DNA of 16,785 nucleotides from positions 1 to 16,785 of the forward strand of contig JBFKDP010000049.1 in assembly GCA_041619575.1 (NCBI GenBank), written 5' to 3'. Under the pieces are notes generated by a model. That model was given only the letters and a program-made list of their open reading frames with translations. It was not told where the DNA came from and did not search any database. This document shows, in pieces, positions 1 to 6,983 of the stretch; within the stretch, counting starts at the first letter, position 1; every line of letters starts with the position of its first letter. A program made the translations under genes and the position numbers. Source of the stretch: Litorivivens sp041619575. GTDB taxonomy: Bacteria > Pseudomonadota > Gammaproteobacteria > Pseudomonadales > Spongiibacteraceae.

Positions 1-144
1 TCTGAGAGAGTAGCGAGGCCATAATACCGACACTGCCCGGAACGTTGTTGTCCAGCAGATTGTGCCAGCTTTGGTCTACGGCTTCTGCCCCTTTGTGTTA
101 TTAAACTAGAAAATATTTTGATTGCACCGCAGAAAGCAGGCTGG

Positions 145-156
145 ATGCGGTTGCAT
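145..156. promoter_or_regulatory. Short palindrome ATGC-N4-GCAT, copy 1
   Basis: The sequence ATGCGGTTGCAT is a perfect inverted repeat with a four-base centre. A near copy with one extra central base lies at 274-286 and a half copy (ATGCGGTT) at 317-324. Repeated palindromes upstream of a catabolic gene are compatible with regulator binding sites, but no regulator gene is in the window, so this is inference only. Confidence 0.25.
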
Positions 157-273
157 ATTCCGCTCAAAGTGAGCGTGTGGCTCAGTCTGTCGTTATAGTG
201 ACTCTGGCCCGCGCAGTGCTGTGCCGGTTATATGCTGTGTAGACAGCAGACCTAAATCCGGTGTCGTTTCTAG

Positions 274-286
274 ATGCAGGTTGCAT
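274..286. promoter_or_regulatory. Short palindrome ATGC-N5-GCAT, copy 2
   Basis: ATGCAGGTTGCAT repeats the element at 145-156 with one inserted A in the centre. It sits 109 bases upstream of the start of the broken oxygenase gene. An operator is possible but unproven. Confidence 0.25.
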
Positions 287-394
287 TCTCAACCAACTCA
301 ATGTGCAGTCGCGAACATGCGGTTACCTGGTCTGCCACTTTAGTATGTGTACCAATCCACTGATTCCAAGGTATAAAACAGGGGCAGGTCGCAG

Positions 395-1785
395 ATGGCT
401 TCGAAATCGTCGAGCTCGGATATCCTGGCATCTTCCAGTGATATCGTAGAAAACTTTTCCCGAATCTACGACAATGAAGAGCAGAAGCCTCCGGCAAGCG
501 TGTTACATTCCGTGGTGGATGATATCGTAGTTCGATCGGTCCCAACGGCGCGCTATACAGACCAAAGCTACCATGAGAGAGAACGTACGGAATTGTGGGG
601 CAATGTCTGGCAGGTGGTTTGCTGGGGTGGTGATATCCCCGAAGCCGGCGATATCAAGCTCTACGATAACGCTGGTATTTCAGCGATTGTCGTTCGTCAA
701 GAAGATGGCTCACTATAAGCCTTTTATAACTCCTGTCTACATCGCGGTATGCGACTGTGTAACAAGGAAGGTAGCCGCAGACACCTGACGTGTCGTTTTC
801 ACGGGTATTCTTGGGACACCAAAGGTCAGTGCCGCAATATTCCGCAATCCTGGGACTTCCCCCAATTATGTAAAGACGAGCTGTCTTTGCCGGAACTTGC
901 GGTAGACGTATGGCAGGGTTTTATTTTTGTGCACCCTAACCCCGATGCCGAGCCGCTAGAGTCATTTTTGGGCGGTTTGTCAAAACAGTGGGAAGACTGC
1001 GGATGGAGTCTGGATAAGCGCTATAAGGCGGTGCATGTTAGAAAACGCATCCGCTGTAATTGGAAGGTTGCACAGGAAGCGTTTATGGAAGGCTATCATG
1101 GGGCTGCGGTTCACCCTGATACCATCATTCCAGCAGCGCCCTACGAAACATTCCGTGCAGATGTCTTTCCGGGGGAAGCTACCTTTAGCCGCGGACTTGG
1201 CTCTGCCGGTGTCCTTGCGTCGGATGCTTCAAACGCTATCGAGAAACAGCAAGCTGCTCTCGACCATTTTGTAAAGATGTACACGCCTGAATTCAGCGAG
1301 CGAGATGATTTGGTGGTGACGGAGAATGAAAGCGCACGTGACATCATGCACCGTCTCAGCGCTGAGAAATTGCTATAGACCACGGTGCCGACGTTGGTGA
1401 CCTCAGTCGCTTTGATGTGATCGACTATTGCTGGTTTAACGTGTTTCCAAACTTTATGCCGTGGCCGACACTTGGTTACCCACTAGCCTACTGGTTCCGA
1501 CCAGAAGGTTCCCCCGACAAGTGCTCGATGGATATTATGTTTTTGATGCCTTACGGGGAAGATAAGCCACCTTCTGTATCCTGTGTAGAGCTGGATTATG
1601 ATGACCCCTGCGAACCTCATTTGGGTCCTGTTGGGGCGATATTGGACGAAGACATGGTCAATCTGCCCTTAATTCAACAGGGGCTTGAGGCTTCTAGAAC
1701 CGGAAAAATCCAGTTGTCCGATTATTTTGAGTCACGCATTAGACATTTCCACCAAACGTTGGCGACTTACGTAAAAGAAGAATAG
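395..1785 (+). pseudogene. Rieske ring-hydroxylating oxygenase alpha subunit, broken
   Basis: Intact relatives are the catalytic alpha subunits of Rieske non-heme iron oxygenases, which hydroxylate aromatic or alicyclic rings using electrons from a reductase. The Rieske cluster ligands are visible: C114-L-H116 and C133-R-F-H136 (numbering as if repaired). So are the mononuclear iron histidines in E-G-Y-H235 and V-H240-P. Two lesions interrupt the frame. A TAA at 716-718 stands where a Lys codon (AAA) would fit. A one-base deletion lies in a short A run near 1367-1369, after which the frame moves and TAG 1376-1378 would end the protein. Restoring one base gives 463 residues, the usual family length, and the tail (1381-1785) carries the expected family-like FNVFPNF stretch. 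No reductase or ferredoxin partner gene is visible. A sequencing error is possible for either lesion, but the truncated gene next door favours real decay. Confidence 0.85.
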
Positions 1786-1839
1786 GCCGATCGCATAGCT
1801 ATAAACCCGACAGGATAGAATAATAGGAGAGACCAATCC

Positions 1840-2523
1840 ATGGCTTACCAATTGCTCATCAATGGCCAGCTGGTTGCTGGCGCGGCATCCTTAGATGTTA
1901 TTAACCCGGCGACGGAAGAACTTCTCGACCAGTGCCCTGTCGCCTCCGAAGCACAATTGGATGAAGCGGTTAAAGCAGCCGCGCAAGCATTCCCGGAGTG
2001 GTCGGCGCTAGCTTACGGTGAGCGTAGACAATTGATCCATCGGCTCGCTGATGGCTTGCACGCGGATGCCGAAGCCTTTGCCAGCCTGTTAACTCAAGAG
2101 CAGGGCAAGCCCATTGAAGAGGCTAGGGGAGAGGTGCAATTGGCAGAGGCATTTCTGCGAACGTTGGCTGATCTCGAACTCAAACCCAAGGTCGTTGTTG
2201 ATGACCCGGATAAAAAGGCGACCCTCTATCGTCGTCCGTTAGGAGTTGTTGGGGCGATAGTGCCCTGGAATTTTCCAGTCGCAATTTTTTCTTTCAAGTT
2301 GGCGATGGCGTTAATAACGGGTAACACCGTGGTCATAAAGCCGGCACCATCTACCCCGCTGACTGCGCTTAAAATGGGAGAACTGATGGCGTCTATTTTT
2401 CCCGCGGGCGTGGTCAATGTGCTCGCTGACAGGAATGATCTGGGTGCCAAGATGACTGCTCACCCGGGTATCCGTAAAATTTCGTTTACCGGTTCGACCG
2501 CCACCGGACGAATAGCTGCATAA
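1840..2523 (+). pseudogene. NAD(P)-dependent aldehyde dehydrogenase, C-terminal half missing
   Basis: Members of this family oxidise aldehydes to carboxylic acids and are about 480 residues long; this frame has 227. The N-terminal cofactor-binding half is well preserved: GAIVPWNFP (about residues 138-146), GNTVVIKPAPSTPL, and FTGSTATGR near the end. The frame stops with TAA at 2521-2523 straight after that last motif. The catalytic Glu of the LELGG motif, the nucleophilic Cys and the oligomerisation domain are therefore absent. No trace of them is seen in the 15 bases before the next gene. The start ATG has AGGAG at 1825-1829. A deletion of roughly 750 bases (estimated from normal family length) joined to the next gene is the simplest explanation. 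The encoded fragment should be inactive. Confidence 0.85.
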
Positions 2524-2538
2524 GGAGTATAGTGACCT

Positions 2539-2772
2539 ATGAGTAAAATTGTCATTCCCCAGGATCTGTGGGAGGGAAACGATAAGGAGGCTGTGTTGGT
2601 CGCCTGGTTGCTGGACGATGGTGACGAGGTAGAGTGCGGAGACGCCGTTGCTGAAGTCATGGTCGATAAAGCCCAGTATGAAATTACGGCAGAGGCTGAC
2701 GGTGTGTTGAAGACCCTGAAGGCCCCTGATGACGAAGTTCGTCTTGGGGATGTCATCGCCGAACTGGTGTAA
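2539..2772 (+). CDS. Stand-alone lipoyl-domain protein
   Basis: The 77-residue product is a single biotinyl/lipoyl carrier domain with nothing attached. The modified lysine is most likely K44 in the V-D-K-A turn, the DKA form typical of lipoyl rather than biotinyl (MKM) domains. The fold pattern is complete, from the first strand (KIVIP) through GDEVECGDAVAEV to the final DVIAELV. Such domains carry dihydrolipoyl or acyl groups between subunits of 2-oxoacid dehydrogenase complexes. A TAAGGAG sequence at 2521-2527, overlapping the preceding stop, is the probable ribosome site. The next gene encodes a lipoate ligase-like protein, and E1/E2/E3 genes lie 10 kb downstream. It may therefore serve as an extra swinging arm for that complex; this role is inference. 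A regulatory carrier for another enzyme is an alternative. Confidence 0.85.
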   Translation: MSKIVIPQDLWEGNDKEAVLVAWLLDDGDEVECGDAVAEVMVDKAQYEITAEADGVLKTLKAPDDEVRLGDVIAELV

Positions 2773-2783
2773 AGGCACGGTGT

Positions 2784-3521
2784 ATGTGCGGCTCAGGGAC
2801 AAGCACGCAAATAGCAGTGAGTAATGGCAAGTCATTTCGGATAAGTGTGGATTTCCCCTGCAAGACAGCGCAGCACGGAATCGCGACCGATCAATCTTTG
2901 ATGCAGGATGTCGCGCGGTCGGGAGTCAATTGCCTGCGTTTCTGGCAAGTGCCTGACTGTCTAATCGTTTCGAAGGCTGATTCCCGCTTGCCAGCATTTG
3001 ATGCAGCGGCATCACAGCTCGCCCGAGAAGGGCTGCCGGTGGAGCAGCGCAACAGTGGCGGGACGGCAGTCGCACAACTTGCTGGCGTTCTCAATATCTC
3101 CTGGATATATCAGGAACATCCCGATCGAGCGGCAGATATAAGCGCCGCTTTCCATGTCAGCTTAGATCCCTTGGTCGCCTTTCTGACAACTGCGGGCATT
3201 AACGCAACCATTGGCGAAGTTGAGGGTGCCTATTGCCGTGGTAAGTATGACCTTGCTGTGGATGGCCGCAAAGTCGCGGGTACCGCGCAGCGAGTGGCGA
3301 ACTTCCAGGGCAAAAAGGTCATACTCAGTCACCTGTGTCTAAATGTTTGTGCGGATTTTCGCCGTGCGGATGACGCAGTAAACCGGTTTTACCGACTTGC
3401 AGGGGGCGAAGTCAGAGTAAGGCCGGGCAGCAGCAGCTCACTTTCCCTATCCAGTGCAAAAACTACGAGTGTCACATCATTCATTGATGAATTTACTGCC
3501 TATCTCACACAAGCCTCGTAA
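2784..3521 (+). CDS. Lipoate-protein ligase A family protein
   Basis: This family attaches lipoate, or transfers octanoyl/lipoyl groups, to the lysine of lipoyl domains. The 245-residue product shows the two signature regions. RNSGGTAV (residues 89-96) corresponds to the RRxGGGxV nucleotide/lipoyl-AMP loop. YDLAVDGRKVAGTAQR (155-170) contains the catalytic lysine K163. The start ATG is preceded by AAAGG at 2771-2775, overlapping the stop of the lipoyl gene, and the intergenic gap is 11 bases, so the two are probably co-translated. GTG at 2817 is a possible shorter start. The protein lacks an obvious extra C-terminal accessory domain, so it may need a partner for lipoate activation or may act as an amidotransferase. 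The immediate neighbour is the obvious substrate candidate, with the E2 farther downstream as another. Confidence 0.82.
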   Translation: MCGSGTSTQIAVSNGKSFRISVDFPCKTAQHGIATDQSLMQDVARSGVNCLRFWQVPDCLIVSKADSRLPAFDAAASQLAREGLPVEQRNSGGTAVAQLAGVLNISWIYQEHPDRAADISAAFHVSLDPLVAFLTTAGINATIGEVEGAYCRGKYDLAVDGRKVAGTAQRVANFQGKKVILSHLCLNVCADFRRADDAVNRFYRLAGGEVRVRPGSSSSLSLSSAKTTSVTSFIDEFTAYLTQAS

Positions 3522-3727
3522 GCACACTAGTCCTCAATTTGCTGGCGTCATCTCTTCAAATCAAACATCTTTCACTCCGCAATTATCGCTACTCCTGGCG
3601 AAGAAGCCCTTCGTGCTTTGCTCATATAAAAATTTAATATTTCAGTAAGTTAAAGAAACCTCTTGCTATATCTGACTTGATTCGAGGGGGAATTAGATAG
3701 CGCCTTGCGCTGAACAAACAAACAAAT

Positions 3728-3751
3728 CACTTTACAAGTGTACTATAAAGT
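3728..3751. promoter_or_regulatory. Overlapping palindromes, possible operator
   Basis: CACTT-TAC-AAGTG (3728-3740) is a perfect inverted repeat. ACTTTA (3729-3734) also pairs with TAAAGT (3746-3751) across an 11-base centre. Both overlap the proposed -35 box and spacer of the promoter at 3731-3759, as a repressor operator would. No regulator gene lies in the window to test this. Confidence 0.35.
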
Positions 3752-3759
3752 AATACAAA
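3731..3759 (+). promoter_or_regulatory. Candidate sigma70-type promoter for the main operon
   Basis: TTTACA (3731-3736, five of six bases of the -35 consensus) is followed after 17 bases by TACAAA (3754-3759, four of six bases of the -10 consensus). It lies about 100 bases upstream of the first gene of the long operon and in AT-rich surroundings. This is pattern matching by eye only. Confidence 0.35.
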
Positions 3760-3858
3760 TGGAATGTACGCAGCTCATTTGTTGGATTGGCGGGCAACAG
3801 CGGGCTGTTACTTTTGACTGACACCTTCGCCATCAGAGGCGATATCGGGGGATATAGT

Positions 3859-5028
3859 ATGGATTTTGATTTTCCGGCTGATGCGGAAGCGTTCAGATCC
3901 GAGCTTCGCGAGTTTCTGGCGGAGGAGCTTCCCGATTGGTGGACCAATATGTTTGCCAATGACGAACGGGTATTCCCTTTCTGTAAAAGCTTCTGCCAAA
4001 AGCTGGCCCAGCGTGGCTGGCTGACGATGGCTTGGCCGAAAGAATTTGGCGGCTCTGATGCCGATACGTGGACACAAATGGTGGTTCGCGAAGAGATGAT
4101 GGCGGCAGGCGAGCCACGCGGCTCGCAGTATATGAACCTTAACTACATCGGCCCGACCTTGATGATGGCTGGCTCCGATGAGCAGAAGAAAGAATTTCTT
4201 GGGCCGATGGCGCGTGGTGAGGCGTATTGGTGTCAGGGTTTTTCAGAGCCGGATAGCGGTTCGGATCTCGCGTCTGCGAAAACGACCGCCGTCGATGATG
4301 GCGAGAATTTTATCGTTAATGGGCAAAAGATTTGGACCAGCTATGCGACCTTCGCTGATCACTGCTTGCTGGTAGCGCGCACTGATCCGGATGCGCCACG
4401 GCACAAAGGGTTGTCGCTGTTTATTGTTGATATGAACACCCCGGGGATCACGGTGCGCCCCATCGACTCGATGGGAGGGCCGGTAGAATTCAATGAGGTG
4501 TTTTTTGACAACGTCGCGGTCCCGCATAATCGACTATTGGGCACCCTAAACAAAGGCTGGCAACTCATCATGGCCTCGCTGTCGTTGGAGCGTGGAGCCT
4601 TTGCCGGTCACGTCAGGATGCAGAGTTCACTGCGTGAATTGAGCGCTTACCTTAGCGAAGACGAGGGCGGCGCGTTCCCACAACATAATATTGCTGACCG
4701 GGCTGAGCTGGTGAAAGTTCAAACCCGGATTCGGGCCAGTCGGCTGTTGTGCTACCGCCTGATTTCAAATCAGGCAGGGGGAGAGCTCAACCCGATTGAT
4801 CCAGCCGTTGCGAAGATTTATGCGACGGAGACTGCGATTTACGCGAGCGAGGCTGCATTGAAGTTATTGGGTGCTCAAGGCCAGTTGCTCGCGGGCGACC
4901 CTTTCGCGCCGTTGGGCGGATTAGCGTATCGCAATTGGGTGCACAGCGTGCCGATGGTAGTGGCCGCGGGCAGCAATGAGATCCAGCGCAACATCATTGC
5001 ACAACACGGTCTGGGATTGCCGCGGTAG
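3859..5028 (+). CDS. Acyl-CoA dehydrogenase, catalytic-type subunit
   Basis: The 389-residue flavoprotein-family subunit would introduce an alpha,beta double bond into an acyl-CoA and pass electrons to ETF. It has the substrate/FAD loop QGFSEPDSGSDLAS (residues 126-139), KIWTSYA (157-163) and a C-terminal GSNEIQRNII (371-380). The base at the usual GTxEIQR-preceding position is Ala. Instead E244 in LSLERG aligns with the helix-G glutamate used by isovaleryl-CoA dehydrogenase-like enzymes. The RxQFG motif that contacts FAD in ordinary homotetramers is absent. With the next gene this fits an alpha2beta2 dehydrogenase of the kind known for steroid side chains (ChsE1-ChsE2). ATG 3859, with GGGGG just upstream, is chosen over TTG 3787 because the family begins near MDFDF. 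Substrate unknown. Confidence 0.9.
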   Translation: MDFDFPADAEAFRSELREFLAEELPDWWTNMFANDERVFPFCKSFCQKLAQRGWLTMAWPKEFGGSDADTWTQMVVREEMMAAGEPRGSQYMNLNYIGPTLMMAGSDEQKKEFLGPMARGEAYWCQGFSEPDSGSDLASAKTTAVDDGENFIVNGQKIWTSYATFADHCLLVARTDPDAPRHKGLSLFIVDMNTPGITVRPIDSMGGPVEFNEVFFDNVAVPHNRLLGTLNKGWQLIMASLSLERGAFAGHVRMQSSLRELSAYLSEDEGGAFPQHNIADRAELVKVQTRIRASRLLCYRLISNQAGGELNPIDPAVAKIYATETAIYASEAALKLLGAQGQLLAGDPFAPLGGLAYRNWVHSVPMVVAAGSNEIQRNIIAQHGLGLPR

Positions 5029-5036
5029 GGCTTGCT

Positions 5037-6185
5037 ATGAATTTACTGTTTGATGACGTACAGAAAATGATTCAGCAAGGCGCTAACCGCTTTGCGACAT
5101 CAGAATTGGTGCCGGAACGGATTCGGGAAATAGAAGCATCGCCGGACGGGTTTAGTAACGAGGTCTGGAATGCCATCGTCGACATGGGGTGGACCGGTAT
5201 TGCCGTACCAGAAAGTTTTGGTGGTAGTGCGCGAGGCGTGGCAGACCTGTGCATTATTGCGGAAGAGCTCGGTGCTGCTGCAGCGGTCACACCGTTGATT
5301 GTCAGCGCTGGTCTGGCGGCGTCTCTTTTGCAAAAAGTTCCCGCGACTGCTGTCACTACCGCCTTGATTAAAGACATTGTGGACGGAAGCATTGTTACGG
5401 CTGCCTTGGTGGAACCCACAGGGCGAAGTGAGCGAACGTTCCCCGCAATTCCCTTGTTGGAGATAGACGGCGCGTACTCAATGTCGGGAATGAAAATTCT
5501 TGTGCCGTATGCCGCCTCCGCTAAAGAAATATTGGTTAACGTGAAAATGGCCGATGGTGCTATGGCTCTGGTTGCAGTGAGCACAGCTGGCGAGGGTGTT
5601 GTCATGTCCCGCCACAAGTCGGTAGGCGGTGAACCGCTGTACGAAGTACGTTTTGATTCGGTAAAGATTCCTGTAGAGCGGGTAATTGCTCAAGGTGTCG
5701 CTGCAGAAACGGCATTGGATGCAGGACTGAATTTTGCTACAACCTTGAAAATTGCTGAGGCTGTGGGCCTATGTGAGGGCGTCGTTCGTTTGACTGCTGA
5801 ATACGCAAAAATCAGAAAACAGTTTGGCACGGCGATTGGCGCGTATCAGGCCGTTGCTCATCCCTGTGCTGATATGAGAATCCAGGCCGATGCCTGTCGG
5901 CTGCTCAATTTCGAGTCGGCGTGGCTCCTGGATCAATCCCGAAGTGACGGCTACACCGTGGCGTCGACCAAGGCCTATGTCAATGAAGTCGCTGCAAAAA
6001 TTGGCAACGATGGATTGCGATTGCACGGCGCGATTGGCTACTCCAATGAATACGATTTACAGCTTTATATGCGTCGAATCCGGTCAGCCTGCGCGTCCTA
6101 TGGTGACTCGGGAGAAGAGTTAGAGCGAGCAGCCGCAGCTTTGTCCGAACGTTTTGGGTCACCGGACTATGACGGCTTCGTTTAA
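5037..6185 (+). CDS. Acyl-CoA dehydrogenase, partner subunit
   Basis: The 382-residue protein has the acyl-CoA dehydrogenase fold with diverged active-site parts. GWTGIAVPESFGG (51-63) and the late YAKIRKQFG (256-264) and LHGAIGYSNEYD (329-340) motifs are clear. RKQFG supplies the FAD-contact arginine that the preceding subunit lacks. The TEPxxGSD loop is reduced to ALVEPTGRS (123-131). There is no Glu-Arg pair in helix G, and the C-terminal GTxEIQR is missing, so it probably has no catalytic base of its own. It starts eight bases after the preceding stop. The complementary losses argue that the two chains form one heteromeric enzyme; this is inference from motif comparison. Confidence 0.88.
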   Translation: MNLLFDDVQKMIQQGANRFATSELVPERIREIEASPDGFSNEVWNAIVDMGWTGIAVPESFGGSARGVADLCIIAEELGAAAAVTPLIVSAGLAASLLQKVPATAVTTALIKDIVDGSIVTAALVEPTGRSERTFPAIPLLEIDGAYSMSGMKILVPYAASAKEILVNVKMADGAMALVAVSTAGEGVVMSRHKSVGGEPLYEVRFDSVKIPVERVIAQGVAAETALDAGLNFATTLKIAEAVGLCEGVVRLTAEYAKIRKQFGTAIGAYQAVAHPCADMRIQADACRLLNFESAWLLDQSRSDGYTVASTKAYVNEVAAKIGNDGLRLHGAIGYSNEYDLQLYMRRIRSACASYGDSGEELERAAAALSERFGSPDYDGFV

Positions 6186-6187
6186 AT

Positions 6188-6191
6188 GGAG
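6188..6191 (+). promoter_or_regulatory. Ribosome site deciding the crotonase start
   Basis: GGAG lies six bases before ATG 6198. The in-frame ATG at 6186 abuts the preceding TAA and has no comparable site of its own, so 6198 is the preferred start. Confidence 0.5.
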
Positions 6192-6197
6192 ACACGC

Positions 6198-6971
6198 ATG
6201 ACATCGCTTCTGCTTACTGATTGTGTAGAGGGTATTGCAACGGTCACCTTGAATCGGCCTGAGCGATTAAACGCGATAAATCAGCCAATGGTTGAAGAGT
6301 TGCTAGCGTATTTTGAAGGACTTCGCCGCGATGAGTCGGTTCGTGTCGTCCTGCTGCAAGGCGCTGGCACGGGGTTTTGTTCGGGCGCTGATGTAAAGGC
6401 CTTCGGTCAGCCCGATATGTTACAGGACGGTCCAAGTGGCAAAGGTGATTGGTACGTTCGGGATGTGCTGCGCGCGATGCGTAATTGTCCGCAACCGATA
6501 ATTTCACTGGTGCACGGTGCAGCTATCGGCGCAGGTTTCATTATGGCCTTGTGTTCGGATGTGATTGTTGCGACTGAAAACGCCAGATTTCGCACTGCAT
6601 TTATCAATCTCGGACTTACGGGCTCCGAAACGGGGATGGCTTGGCGCTTACAGCGGACACTCGGTTTGTCGCGCGCACGCGAAATGATGCTGACCGGGAA
6701 GCGGGATCTTACCGCTGACGAGGCCTTGCAGGCGGGGTTGGTGTCAGCCGTGGTTGCTGAAGAAGCACTGACAGAGCATGGCCTCGTGCTCGCGCGAGAG
6801 ATGGCGGAAGCGCCGATCGCAGCATTGCGTATGACCAAACGCGCGCTGGACGCGGCGCTGGAGATAGCGTCAGTGGATGCAGCAATGGAAATGGATGAAC
6901 GCGGTCAACTGCTGACGGTTGAACATATCAGGGCAGCGCGAGCTGCAGCAAATCAATCGACTGAAAAATAA
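6198..6971 (+). CDS. Enoyl-CoA hydratase/isomerase family protein, atypical active site
   Basis: The 257-residue protein has the crotonase fold. Its oxyanion-hole segments are GFCSGADVKAF (59-69) and HGAAIGAGFIMAL (106-118). Aligned to mitochondrial enoyl-CoA hydratase, the two catalytic glutamates are replaced by hydrophobic residues: I115 for Glu144 and F135 for Glu164 of the rat enzyme. One acidic residue, E144 in GLTGSETG, lies in the loop where dienoyl-CoA isomerase-type members keep an aspartate. Simple syn-hydration by the two-glutamate mechanism is therefore unlikely. Isomerisation, hydrolysis or hydration with a single acid are candidates. The gene follows the dehydrogenase pair almost without a gap and precedes the ligase by 12 bases, so it should act on the same CoA ester pathway. 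Confidence 0.88.
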   Translation: MTSLLLTDCVEGIATVTLNRPERLNAINQPMVEELLAYFEGLRRDESVRVVLLQGAGTGFCSGADVKAFGQPDMLQDGPSGKGDWYVRDVLRAMRNCPQPIISLVHGAAIGAGFIMALCSDVIVATENARFRTAFINLGLTGSETGMAWRLQRTLGLSRAREMMLTGKRDLTADEALQAGLVSAVVAEEALTEHGLVLAREMAEAPIAALRMTKRALDAALEIASVDAAMEMDERGQLLTVEHIRAARAAANQSTEK

Positions 6972-6983
6972 CGGGGACTAGGA

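Larger units (their letters stand above)
1..394. other. Left-edge region without a convincing gene
   Basis: No reading frame here looks like a known protein. On the minus strand a frame stays open from about base 97 to the window edge after two stop codons (98-103), with protein-like composition. It has no ATG before base 22, so it could be the remnant of a divergent gene or chance. Bases 100-120 are AT-rich. Two similar palindromes (145-156 and 274-286) are listed separately. I could not place a -35/-10 pair with confidence. The stretch is presumably the upstream control region of the broken oxygenase gene that follows. Confidence 0.5.
3522..3858. other. AT-rich intergenic region before the main operon
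   Basis: No coding sequence is supported here. The 5' half contains a weak hairpin, CGAAG/CTTCG at 3599-3613, without a T tract. A small GCGC/GCGC stem lies at 3700-3710. The 3' half contains a promoter-like pair and overlapping palindromes listed separately. Codons from 3787 onward are open in the frame of the downstream dehydrogenase and begin with TTG, but the ATG at 3859 is a better start. Confidence 0.6.

Noticed and set aside
395..1785. Programmed frameshift or stop readthrough to make a full-length oxygenase
   Set aside because: There is no slippery heptamer, stem-loop or selenocysteine-like context at either site. Two separate events would be needed, so decay or sequencing error is simpler.
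2311..2835. Minus-strand open frame of 174 codons across the aldehyde dehydrogenase/lipoyl junction
   Set aside because: It has no family features and overlaps two recognisable genes on the + strand.
3599..3613. Terminator after the lipoate ligase gene
   Set aside because: The five-base-pair CGAAG/CTTCG stem is weak and is not followed by a T tract.
5072..5617. Minus-strand open frame of 181 codons opposite the partner dehydrogenase
   Set aside because: Low-complexity Ala/Ser/Thr composition and complete overlap with a clear gene mark it as a shadow frame.
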